From positions 1,116,001 through 1,180,000 of the forward strand of contig JAGTXZ010000005.1 in the NCBI GenBank assembly GCA_018398575.1: a DNA stretch of 64,000 nucleotides, in the 5' to 3' direction. Below the pieces are notes generated by a model that made no database searches, was not told the origin of the DNA, and worked only from the letters and a program-made list of their open reading frames with translations. Positions 11,071-20,571 of the stretch are shown here, piece after piece. A program made the position numbers and the translations under genes. The stretch comes from Ampelomyces quisqualis. Lineage: Eukaryota; Ascomycota; Dothideomycetes; Pleosporales; Phaeosphaeriaceae. Within the stretch, counting starts at the first letter, position 1; each line of letters begins with the position of its first letter.

Positions 11071-11778
11071 ATGGCGCCTCCTCACCATGGCAAAACACCC
11101 GCTGCATTCGTATGTCCACAATTCCGAACCCATTGGAGACCCCCCCCAAAGGACAGGCGCAAGATAGAACAGCCGCGGGAAGCTAACAAGTGTTGCAGAG
11201 CATGCGGAGCGCGTACACGGCCTACCGAAGTCCTCACGGCCCTCAGTACGTATAGCAATTTCCTCCGACAGCGAGAAAGCGAGGTGGAGCATGTAGCTTT
11301 GGGAACCATGGAATGTAGTTGGAGGAGGTAGAAACGGGCATCACAGCAATGAACGACGAACACGACACGCGGCCAGCGCGGTATACCGCGACTACACTAC
11401 CCCACGTAAACCACCGGCAGCACACGAAAGCGGGGAGAGCACGGGATTCCGCTGAATAGCGAGCGCCAGGACATGCTGGACTGCAATTGTACTGATACGT
11501 TCGCTTACAGATACACCATTCCTAAGAATTACCACGGCATCACTGGCTCGGCAGTCATGAGGGCGTATGTTGCCCTGCATCTAGCTTCCCAAACTTTCGC
11601 AACTGACTCTTTTTCTTCCAGTGGTATGCTTGCCGGCGGCTTCGGTGGTGTGGCAGGCTTCTTCGCACTCTGGTTTTTCGCAGAGGTACCGCGCGTCCGC
11701 GAGGACATCATGAAGAAGGTGCCTGTGCTAGGAAGCTACTTCAACGTCGAGATTCCACCGGAGGACAACCCATTTTAG
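11071..11778 (+). CDS. QCR10: Cytochrome bc1 complex subunit 10 (QCR10-like), 98 aa, four exons
   Basis: This is a small single-helix subunit of mitochondrial complex III, in the inner membrane. Exons are 11071-11109, 11199-11245, 11511-11564 and 11622-11778; phases close exactly at 99 codons. The spliced product begins MAPPHHGKTPAAF, passes through YRSPHGPQYTIP, has one hydrophobic span (GGFGGVAGFFALWFF), and ends EVPRVREDIMKKVPVLG...IPPEDNPF. The ending closely matches the yeast Qcr10 tail (KKIPLLG...PPEDKPN). Intron 1 ends with a GCTAAC branch followed by TTGCAG. Intron 2 is long for this window (265 nt). Only the last exon is visible as a substantial open frame, so automated annotation could miss the first three. 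Confidence 0.92.
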
Positions 11779-12080
11779 TCGGTGCAAAAGGACTTGGGTG
11801 GATGGATCATGTGGGGCAATCGTGCGTTGATAGAGGCAATGGAAAGGCACCCTGTACATTAGCGGCTGCGAGTGTGAGTGCGGAATAGACCGTTTTCGTG
11901 TTCATGTGTTTCACTGGTTTCGAGAGTCGGTGATGTAGATTTGAGATGTCGCGCATTGCTGTCATTGTCGTGGCTGGCATAAGGCGCTCGAACATGCTTT
12001 ACTGTGCTTTTGCTCCAGGGTCATGACCATAGCGATCATTGTCCGTGGCGTGCACATAGTTGCGTCAATTTACCACTCGT
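11779..12080. other. Convergent 3' region between QCR10 and PUP2
   Basis: About 300 bases between two stop codons facing each other; it must contain both 3' ends. No coding or structured feature was recognised. Confidence 0.5.
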
Positions 12081-13091
12081 CTAGTTCGTTGGCAGCCTTC
12101 CAACAACCTCCTCCATCTCTGCATCGGTGTAGATTCTGAAGCCCTTATCCTTTGTGACGCTCGCCAACTGCACATTCTTGCTGTCTAGCTTCTCCTCCAT
12201 GACTTGCTTCAGTGTCTTGAGCGTCAAGACCTCAGCCTCGGGCAGGGTAAGCGACTTGTGAAACTCGTTCTGCAGCTCAGCTTGTGCACCCTCAGAACCG
12301 GATCCAATAGCTTTGGCATCGTAGCGGTAGAAAGTGCCAGATGGTTCGGCGTGGTACCTATTTCCAACATTAGACACAAAGTTTGAGCCGAACGACAGGC
12401 ATGCTGTGTGACGTACAGACTCGGACCATCCTCATCATAACCCGCAATCAACAGTGCCACACCAAAGGGCCGACTCATGATGCTCGCCTCGCCCTCTGCA
12501 CCCTCACCGAACCGCAGCGCCAAATCACATATCGCCTGCGTGCAGCTCTCGACTCTTAGCGGCTCGTTGTAGTTGAAGGCGTGGTTCTGGCTCTCAACAC
12601 GGGCGTGCTCGACCATGCTTCGTGCATCGGCTTGCAGACCTGACATGGCACATCCAATGTGGCGGTCGATTTCGACAATCTTCTCGACAGAGCTGGTCTC
12701 GAGGAGGGTGGAGGTAACGCGCTTTTCTACGCCGAGGATTACACCTTCGCCAGTTGCGACCTGCAAGTGTATGAGTATGTATGTGGTTGTATTGCTAGTG
12801 TATAAAGTGACACGTACGCCTATCGCCGTTGAACCGAGCTTGATGGCTTCTAGGGAGTATTCGACTTGAAAGAGACGGCCTTCGGGCGAGAAGGTGCTGT
12901 TTGCTTGTGAGCTTGCGGTTTCGAGAGAGGAGGCCAGGGCTGCACTGACTTGATGCCACGATCTGAGGTCCTCAGTTAGTATTGGAATGAGCAAATGCAG
13001 GCTCCTAGATTACTCACCATATTCGCTTCGTGCTATGAACTGCAAACGTAAGCAGGTGAGCCCCAGCGGGGTTCTGGTGATCGCGTACCAT
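12081..13091 (-). CDS. PUP2: 20S proteasome subunit alpha5, 245 aa, six exons including an ATG-only coding exon
   Basis: This is a structural alpha-ring subunit of the 20S core proteasome. Minus-strand exons are 13091-13089, 13039-13018, 12962-12950, 12896-12818, 12760-12417 and 12357-12081, summing to 246 codons. The protein reads MFIARSEYDRGINTFSPEGR, the N-terminal alpha signature, then LFQVEYSLEAIKLGSTAIG, VEKRVTS, HIGCAMSGL, MSRPFGVALL, SGTFYRYDAKAIGSGSEGA and LKQVMEEKL; these match alpha5 (PSMA5) rather than other alphas. Exon 1 contributes only the three bases of the start codon, and exons 2 and 3 are 22 and 13 nt. Intron donors are GTACGC, GTGAGT, GTCAGT, GTACGT and GTACGT. Yeast Pup2 also starts MF-x-TRSEYDRG, which supports the start. 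The alpha subunit has no protease active site. Confidence 0.95.
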
Positions 13092-13602
13092 GTTGACAGT
13101 GTTTGTGTGGGTGGGTGCAAGTCAAGGTGTAGAATGTAGAGCTTTGAGGGCGTAAAGGGAGCGCGATGAGGCGATCTGCGGTATTGACGTGGTTGTGTTT
13201 TCTGAAGCTCAAGCTCAAGGCACCATGAGCCGCGCGGTAGCTCGAACGCCAAGACATATCCCGCTTACACCTCCGAGCAGAGCAAGTCTGACCATCTCAC
13301 CACTAATGCATCTCGCGATTCTCTGATTGGGGGATTCGTTTAAATTATTCGTAATCTACATCTAAGAGAGAATTTATTGATATCATAACACAAGTATAAC
13401 TGTCCAATGCTGATGCCGACGCTCCAACCAAGCCAGCGTACTCGCCAGGTCTTTCACCAAATCGTGAAGCTGCACTGCCTGGGTGTAGGAAAGCTTCCAT
13501 GCTGAAAAGTATCTTCCGAATCCTGAACGCCAACATCGCATCAATTTTTGCCAAACAACGCTCTTGAACCAACTCCGACTTCTTGTGACTGGGAATCATG
13601 CA
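13092..13602. other. PUP2 promoter and MFS 3' region
   Basis: A 511-base stretch between the PUP2 start and the stop of the MFS gene, both on the minus strand. It should include the PUP2 promoter. No coding frame is credible. Confidence 0.5.
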
Positions 13603-15489
13603 TTACACTACATTCTCTCCTTCTTTCTTCGCCGTCTTCTTCTCGTCAATCGCATCGCGCCATTGCTTGCCATAGACAGCTGTAGCATATGTAGCCGCTG
13701 CGCCAGCCATCAAGAAGAAAGCACTGATTGTAGAGAACCATCCCACTCCAATACCGCGCACTCCCGGAAGTACGACCGCAGAACCGCCCGCAGCGAACAC
13801 ATATCTCATGAAGTAATTGCCAGCTATTACTTCGGCGCTCCTGCTTTGCATTACGTCCAAGCAGTAGACGTTCAAACTGGGGAAGCAGAACAGTTGCGCA
13901 ACTCCTTGTAGGAACATCATCAAGACTGGAAGTGCGATTCCACCTATGGCCTTCTCCACACTCCAGCCATAGATGATCATGCAAGCTGGGATGACACCAC
14001 CGAGGAACACAACACAACTCCGCAGGCGATCTTCAGCAATGCGTTGACCTCTTTTCTGGATGTACTTCTTGACAACGTGATCGGCGTAGCGGCCACCGAC
14101 GAAGGTTCCGACGAGATAACCACAACCGGGTGCGATGTAGAAGAGGCCAGATTGTAGTGGTGAGGTCAGTTGGAAACGAGGGTTGAGGACGTATCGAATG
14201 GGCGTGAGAAGGGAGTACATGTTCCAGACAAGGGATGATGATGCGAGGGCCTTTGAGTTACATTAGTCAAGACAAATGCAAGAGCGTTGATACGTACGGT
14301 AAGAAGCAAGTTGGGGTAACGATACAAGATTATGACACGAAGAGGATTCAGCCACTGCCACATCTTCTTCGCTTTTTCTTTTGGTGGGAGTCCTTCGAGC
14401 TCCGTAGAGCGTTTCTCGTGGATTGTTTCGGGTTGTAGGCATAAGCAGCACAATGTGGCAGCTCCAGCTAGAGCGGTCTGGAGCCAGAAGATATCGCGCC
14501 AAGAGCGGAAAGTGACGATGATACCACCAATGAACGGTCCTGGTTGTGTTAGGAGCAGCATGATATATACGGATAGCGACACGTACCTAGCGCCGGACCT
14601 ATGAGTGTGCCGCTGAGAAACCAGCCAAGTGCAGTTGCACGTTCAGTCTATAGGTATGTCAGTGATCAGTGATACACTTAACAACTACCTCTCGAAAACA
14701 GGGACGATGAAAAAGTGCTTGAATTGATGCATGCTATTCCTGGAGGGTCAAGTACAGCAGAACATACATCCGGGATCATAGCCTTCACTTTATTGGTGGA
14801 GCAACTTACCGGCTTATAGATGTCCCCAATGACTGTGCTACCGATAACAAGAAATGCTGTTCCTTGGAAAGCCGTCAATATCCTGAAGACGAAGAAAGAC
14901 GCCAAGTTCGGAGCCAAAGCTGTTCCTATACTGAAGCCAGTGAACAATGTGGCGCTTGCTACTGAGACCTGTATGTAAATAATCAGTCGTAGGCATAGTA
15001 GTGAATACTTTCAGCTTTGTGCTGAAAGAGTGAAAGATGTCTATTGTGATTGCGTACCCATTTCCTGCCATAGATATTCCCATACGGTCCATAAAAGCAT
15101 GGACTCAATCCCATGAACAACATGTACAGAGCGTTGGACACATTGATGATCGAGCCGTCAGTACTATATGTAGCTGCTACCTCGGGAACAGCAGACAGCA
15201 CCGTAGTGGACGAGATTGGAGCGAGAAAGCTACAGAATGCCACGACGGTGACGATGATGGTCTTTCGGCGTTCTGAGAAGCGATTGTATATCTCGTCCGC
15301 ATCGCCAGTAGCAACATAACCAATACCTGCCATGTCATGGTGGCTGACATTCGATATGGTTGGTTGTAGTTGCAATCGATCCTCTTCTGGAATGATGGAG
15401 GCGTACTGCCTTTCCTTTTCAGGTCTAGCAGTGTGAACGGGAGCGGGTACAGCTGGGGAGTCGGGTGTTGGCGCTATGGGAGAGGCCAT
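13603..15489 (-). CDS. DHA1-type MFS exporter (Qdr/Flr-like), 513 aa, five exons
   Basis: A 12-helix proton-coupled exporter of the plasma membrane is predicted. Exons are 15489-15058, 14968-14810, 14647-14587, 14539-14298 and 14250-13603 (514 codons). A Pro-rich cytosolic N-terminus (MASPIAPTPDSPAVPAP) precedes helix 1 (RRKTIIVTVVAFCSFLAPISSTT). The loop between helices 2 and 3 reads GPYGNIYGRKW, the DHA1 G-x3-D/N-R/G-x-G-R-K/R-type motif. GDIYKPTERATALGWFLSG, produced by splicing exon 2 to 3, matches the helix-4/5 region, and GPFIGG follows as motif C. The C-terminal half contains VGTFVGGRYADHVVKKY. Relatives export drugs, weak acids or polyamines; the substrate cannot be inferred here. The ATG at 15489 is chosen because upstream in-frame residues look like leader noise. 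Confidence 0.93.
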
Positions 15490-16277
15490 GATGTGGATTG
15501 ATGAAAGGCAAGAAGCCGAACGAAAGTGCCGCGAGGATGTGTTGAGACGAAGCCGGAAAGACGGTGGATTGTAGACGGAAAAGACAGAGGCTGGCGAGCA
15601 GGTCACAGATACATGGAATCGATGCAGGGCCAACGAGCGGAAAAGAAGACGGAGTGACTCAAGAAGTCGAGATCTGTTGCATTCGGGTACATATTGGGCC
15701 TGTACAAACGCATTAGCGCCGCAAGCGCAGATCCATGTGCGAACGTTGGCGTTCTAGCGTTGTGCTTTTCCGGGCCGCGAGTGAAGAATTCGACGCAGAT
15801 AGGACTGCGATATCCGAAAGGTGGAGTAGCGCGACAGGGATGCCAGCGTCATTGCCATTCCAAACTCGGGATACGAGCCGATCGCGATGATAAGTAGTCT
15901 ACTAGCGTTCTACTGGCAAGTTGTAACTTGCGGCGTTCGGCGTTGGAGCAGCTTGATCGAGTGTGCGGTGAAAGATAGCCCGGAGTCATGTTTGCCGCTT
16001 TTCTTGGCGCTCACCATGTTTTCACGTGCGGACATGGGTGCGTGCGTTAAGTCACGCATTTCCAAAGCGGTCGGATGTGTAAGGGAAATGTGAGCTAGAT
16101 AGCCCGGAAATGAGGTGTATTTACTGAAGGACGTTCGTTTGTTCGCCCATGTCTCCCGTGGGAGTTGTTCTAAACGCCAGAGGCGTGATGTTTGTGTGTC
16201 TGATCCGACCACGTCCCAATATCGCGATAACGCCAACCATGCATTCATGCTTTTCCGAGCGAGAGATGTTTCATGCT
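15490..16277. other. Intergenic stretch upstream of the MFS gene
   Basis: About 790 bases containing the MFS gene promoter and the 3' end of the next minus-strand gene. No coding frame with recognisable content. Confidence 0.5.
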
Positions 16278-16769
16278 TCATATACTGAGTTTGTCTAGGC
16301 TCAGACGATCCGCACTTCGTTGACGCTTGACCATGCCCAGTTTGTAGAACCTCTCTTCGCCTGTGGCCGTGCGGCCGCCGATGTACCACTTCTCTGCACC
16401 CATGGCCTCGTGGAAGCCTTCTGACGAGCTGTCCGAGCCCCTCCTACGCCGTTGAGACGCGCCGGGTATGGGGAATGCTTTCGCTGTGGGGGATGTGGAG
16501 CGGTGGTAGGGCGGTGCATGCTGTCGCGTCGGCTGGAAGTGGTTTGTCCCGTGTACTGTGGCGGTAGTTGTGCTCGGCGACGGCGACGGTGCTTTGGCGG
16601 TGATGGTGCGCGCATTTGCTGGCGTGTCCCTACTGTGGCTCTGCGAACATGGGTTCGGGGCCGAGTAGGACACGACCGAGGCTGTCTGTGAGGTGGCGGC
16701 TTTCTGGAGGGCAGGCTGCGCTCGGAAGGCAGCGAGAAAGCCGCCGAAGAAGGGTCTGTTGGATGACAT
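16278..16769 (-). CDS. Conserved-looking hypothetical protein, 163 aa
   Basis: A single frame from ATG 16769 encodes a protein with an N-terminal MSSNRPFFGGFLAAF, a long Ser/Pro/Thr-rich middle that is probably disordered, and a compact C-terminus (residues about 118-163) containing GAEKWYIGGRTATGEERFYKLGMV and ending RSADRLSLDKLSI. The structured-looking tail after a disordered region, with aromatic residues in a regular pattern, suggests a genuine gene and reminds me of small fungal proteins of unknown function; I cannot name the family. An overlapping 210-aa frame on the same strand is Arg/Pro/Thr-rich and looks like a shadow. It neighbours a broken F-box-like gene. Confidence 0.6.
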   Translation of the reverse strand: MSSNRPFFGGFLAAFRAQPALQKAATSQTASVVSYSAPNPCSQSHSRDTPANARTITAKAPSPSPSTTTATVHGTNHFQPTRQHAPPYHRSTSPTAKAFPIPGASQRRRRGSDSSSEGFHEAMGAEKWYIGGRTATGEERFYKLGMVKRQRSADRLSLDKLSI

Positions 16770-17339
16770 GGTGTTTCACCGCTGCTCATGCGGGTAGGGC
16801 TGGCAGATGTCGGCGTCCACCAGCACGGGCGCCTCGTCCGGGATGGCCAGTCTACGGCGTTTGCGTTTGCGCTTGCTCCAGGTGTCGAGTGCGCCTTTCC
16901 GGTGGTCCTAGGCGATGCGATGGCGGCACACAAACGTCTTTGGTCGGTTGCGGCTGCGGGGAAGTCGAGGTCGGAGTTCGAACATTCGAACCCCCAAGGC
17001 GTTCGACGAGGAACAAACCGGAGCCGCGGCCGATTTCACGCGCACCTGATTCGTCTCGTTCTGAGCACCGGCCAGATTCGCCGGAGACACGCCGGAGACA
17101 CACTTCCGCCATCCCATGCCGCCGCCTGCGCAGCGCCCGGAGACGGTTGCTGCCATCTGTCGCGTGTCGCGCAATTCATCTTCACGTCGATCCGTCGCCT
17201 CTGGCTTCGGTGTGGTGTTGACCGCCAGTTCTAGCTAGTGGTCACGGCGCTTGGGCCTTCCTTGCCTGCATCGCCACTTCCGCCAGGCCTCACTCCATCC
17301 TTCCTGTTCCTCTCTGCAGGTACACACGTGACACAACCG
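16770..17339. other. GC-rich intergenic region
   Basis: A notably GC-rich 570-base stretch upstream of the 163-aa gene. It opens long frames on both strands (Arg-rich translations), which I read as compositional shadows. It probably includes that gene's promoter. Confidence 0.5.
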
Positions 17340-18095
17340 CATCTGGTCCATCCTGATAGTGCTTCCAAGTCTGCATGGACTGTACATCGCCGACTTGGAA
17401 TCCGCAAACTTGAATCATCTGCACATAGCTTTTCGGAACCTCGGCTCTGGCTCGTCATGGAACCGCAGGCACCCTTCTGATGGTCTCATGCGGCGACTTG
17501 TCCACATCAGCACCGTCACTTTCAACGTCGATGGGTCGAACGGCATGCAATCTTGAGCCAATAATGAAGCTCCCTGGATTTCATGACCTCGAAATCTCTA
17601 TTCCGGAAGGTCACGAGCGCAGACGCGTCCCCAGAGCTGGGCCAACGCTTTGGAACCCCAGGTTCAACGAAACTGGCTCAGAGAGCCTGAAGAAATATCT
17701 CCAGTCTGGTGATAAGACATTCAGAGCCTTCTCCACTAATCCCCAATCATCTTCTGATCGCCGCTGTACAGCTGCGGTCTTTGACATGCGACTTTTTCTA
17801 CGACTGTGAAAGGCGGGAGGACGCACTGTCTCGCTGGCTCGATCTAGTGGCCTTGAGCGAGTCACTGCCACAATCTCTAGAAACCCTCGTTCTGGCCATA
17901 GAGAACTGCGATACTAGTGAATTTCCCTTCCAGCAGCCGCGCGTAGGTGAGAAGCTTTTTGGATATCTCGATCTGACCAGGCACACCAACATACATACTC
18001 TCGAAGTGCCATTCTGTTGGTTATTAGAACCCTCATCACGTGCCCTCTTACCACGTGCACCACTAGCGTGCCCAGGAGGACTAGCGCCTACGTAG
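17340..18095 (+). pseudogene. Broken F-box/LRR-like gene fragment
   Basis: Three consecutive plus-strand frames carry protein-like text that should be one reading: LPSLHGLYIADLESANLNHL (frame 1, to a stop near 17556), LPGFHDLEISIPEGHERRR and NETGSESLKKYLQSGDKTF (frame 2, about 17571-17760), and LRSLTCDFFYDCERREDAL, LPQSLETLVLAIENC and NIHTLEVPFC (frame 3, about 17770-18015). The repeated L-x-x-L and SL-x-TL patterns resemble the C-terminal half of fungal F-box proteins with degenerate leucine-rich repeats. The frame shifts occur over spans too short for introns. I therefore call it decayed, although sequencing errors could give the same picture. No N-terminal F-box is visible. Confidence 0.4.
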
Positions 18096-18265
18096 AACAT
18101 ATAGGCACATAGTCTCCTAGTGAGATCAATTCTACATGCATTTCACAGTCTCTCTACCTATTCAACTCTTTCCCATTCCTCACCGGCGATGCCGAATTCT
18201 CCATCACCACTCCAATATATCCACTTCTCCCACTCAGCCTTCGGCACTTGTCGCTGCGCGCAGAC

Positions 18266-18721
18266 ATGGCACATGCACAGCATCCATTTAAGTTCGACAC
18301 GTCACGCCTTGACAGAGCATTGACATTCCAGGAGTCGCAAGACGAGGTGCGGCAAGAATTTAATGCAAGGATGGATGTCTCTTATCCTTTCCATGCGGCA
18401 ATGATACTTTTGGAGTTTGCAACCAAGCTTGACACAAGTTCAATCTGGCAGCCTGCAGATCCGTCCTTGAGCTGGTTCCATGGACAGATTGAGGACTTTG
18501 CTCAGACCTGCCGCAACAAGTCCATCAAAGGCCTCGTGGTGTATCCCATGATACTGCGTTGGAAGAGGCGAGAGCGTTGGAACCTTGTCAATGATCCCAG
18601 TCGCCCTCGGACTGATTACTATGAAGCGCTTTGTAGAGGAGAGCGCCGGGGTATACCATTGGGTCTCGCATGCCAGTACCACCTGCATGCCCTGCGAAAC
18701 AACCAACTGCGAATGCGCTGA
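18266..18721 (+). CDS. Hypothetical protein, 151 aa
   Basis: An open frame from ATG 18266 (MAHAQHPFKFDTSRLDRAL) encodes a mainly helical-looking, polar protein with aromatic-rich segments (YPFHAAMILLEFATKL, DPSLSWFHGQIEDF, LVVYPMILRWKRRERW) and a TGA at 18721. No domain, signal peptide or membrane helix was recognised. Its composition, with several Trp and Met, is more protein-like than the shadows around it. It lies just after the broken F-box/LRR-like fragment and may be another piece of the same degenerated locus or the terminal exon of a larger gene. Confidence 0.35.
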   Translation: MAHAQHPFKFDTSRLDRALTFQESQDEVRQEFNARMDVSYPFHAAMILLEFATKLDTSSIWQPADPSLSWFHGQIEDFAQTCRNKSIKGLVVYPMILRWKRRERWNLVNDPSRPRTDYYEALCRGERRGIPLGLACQYHLHALRNNQLRMR

Positions 18722-19197
18722 GCCTCTTAAGAGAGCTCAGACAAACTACCAAGTCAAATTTACTAGCAAAAAAGAGTTGCGTTTTGTGAGATGACATCCT
18801 TAACTATACCCTCAGAGACGTATCGGTACCCTTCTGGGCATTTGTATTATCGAATAAAAGGTTGCGAAGATGGGTGAAAGCATTCAAGGTGCACTGTCGA
18901 TGAAAGGCATGAGCTTGAGCCCGGATTCCGACTTCACTTTCAGTTGGGCGTTTGTCGTCGCGCCACACTAGAGCACGCTTTTTGTTTCTCTGCTCTTTTT
19001 GAAGTATCTGCGGGTTTTGTTGTGGCGCTCGGATTTTGTCAACCAAATTTGTGTAGCTACGCTCATAACCCACGACACTGTTTATCTTCGCAACGCACAC
19101 CACTGTCTGTCTTCATACCACGCATCACTGCCTATCTACATCATCTCCTTACTCTACGCATATCTTTGTCCCTCGAACCGAATCGCAGTCCGACAGT
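18722..19197. other. Intergenic region upstream of the BTB-like gene
   Basis: A 476-base non-coding stretch; the segment close to 19198 is pyrimidine-rich, as is common in fungal promoters. Nothing else was recognised. Confidence 0.5.
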
Positions 19198-20138
19198 ATG
19201 CCGACTAAGAAGGTAGCCGAGAAGCGACGCGCCGCAGAAGCTGCTGCCAAAGCGGTCCACGTCTCTATCAACCTGAGGCCGCACAACGTCTTATACAAGG
19301 CAACTCTGTCTAAGCTCTCCACGATTCCATACTTCACTGTAGGTATTTCACGACTTGACGCGAGCTCAATGCTAACAATTGCAATTAGGCCTACATCGCT
19401 TCTATGGGAGCCAGCGCCTGGATCAACATCGACGGCTTCCATCCAGCCATCTTCAACATCTTCATACAGTGGCTCATAATTGGTCACATCTGGCCCCTTC
19501 AAGATCATGCTGTCACCTCCTCTGCGACCTCCACCACCTCCGACGTCCTCGACATCACGTTCACTACGCTCTTCAACGCGACACTCGATAGCAATGCCTA
19601 TCTCATGGCCACCGCTAGGAAGCTAATACATGCATACTTCATGGCTCAAAATATGCGTCTGGTACACCTCATGGACGCCATTCTCAACCTCATCGTCCGC
19701 CACCTCTGTGTGGACTCGCGGCCCCTGCCTGAACACGTGCGCCAGGTGTACAGCGGCTCGAACCCAGGCCTTCACGGCCTCAAGAAGCTCCTCGTCGACG
19801 CCTGGATCTGGGCAAGCCGCATCAGCAATGGCCAAGTCCCAGGCCTCACTGACTACCTCCCCGACTTCCAGACCCATGTGGCCGCTACTCTCAAGGACAT
19901 CCGTACTGGAAAGTACGTCTTCGACGCCGCAAACCCGAGTAATCCTCGGAACCGCGAGACCGTCGACGTCGAGATCAACTTCCAACATCTGGAGAATTGT
20001 CTCTGCAACGGCAACCAGGGCCGTCTGAAGTGCCGCTACTACGTGCACTCCTCGGCAGAGCCCTGCCACAATCTCATCGTCGACGACGTCCCTGTTGGCG
20101 CCCCGACTTCTCGCCCTGTCCCTTCTCACCGCCGCTAG
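19198..20138 (+). CDS. BTB/POZ-like protein, 296 aa, two exons
   Basis: Exons are 19198-19338 and 19389-20138; the 50-nt intron has a GTAGGT donor, a GCTAAC branch and a TTAG acceptor, and phase 0 is kept. The N-terminus is basic (MPTKKVAEKRRAAEAAAKA). Residues about 25-85 follow a BTB-like pattern: LYKATLSKLSTIPYFTAYI, then a Gly/Trp/Asp-containing strand (INIDGFHPAIFNIFIQWLIIG). A helical region follows (ATARKLIHAYFMAQNMRLVHLMDAI), like the post-BTB helices in the large fungal BTB family. The C-terminus has a Cys pair region (ENCLCNGNQGRLKCRYYVHSS in outline) and a Pro-rich tail. Members are mostly uncharacterised; a role in protein-protein contacts or Cul3 adaptors is possible but unproven. 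Confidence 0.75.
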
Positions 20139-20571
20139 GCGGCTACCACGCTTTCCTGGGCTCTTATACTGTTAGACTAATACACCCTTGAGGATAGACA
20201 GGATGCGATATAGATAGCTAACTTTCTACAAGGAATACCAAGGTTCATCATCACGTATAACATAGATTGCTGATAGAATGTACGCATACTCCAGGATCAC
20301 CTTTAGCTTCACGCCCTTGCTACTCTACACACCCCACTCACATGCATCGCGAGTTCTTCGGACATGAACTAACCTTTAGCGTACAGGACGTGGAAGCCAT
20401 CAGACTTGATCATCATGTTCACGTCGACGTTGCTTTTAGGATGCGTAGGCGACAGGGCACGACGAAAGTACGACTTGTTACGCACAAAGGCAGGCGTCAG
20501 GAGACTACGTAGACATGAACGAAGGAAATTCAACACCCCAAAACGCCATGCTATGCTACCTCAGTATACGC
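20139..20571. other. Convergent 3' region between the BTB-like gene and HPPD
   Basis: About 430 bases between converging stop codons. No gene, repeat or RNA structure recognised. Confidence 0.5.

Noticed and set aside
16301..17234. Several long GC-rich ORFs on both strands (up to 210 aa)
   Set aside because: Arg/Pro/Thr-rich translations typical of GC-biased shadows; only the 163-aa frame looks protein-like.
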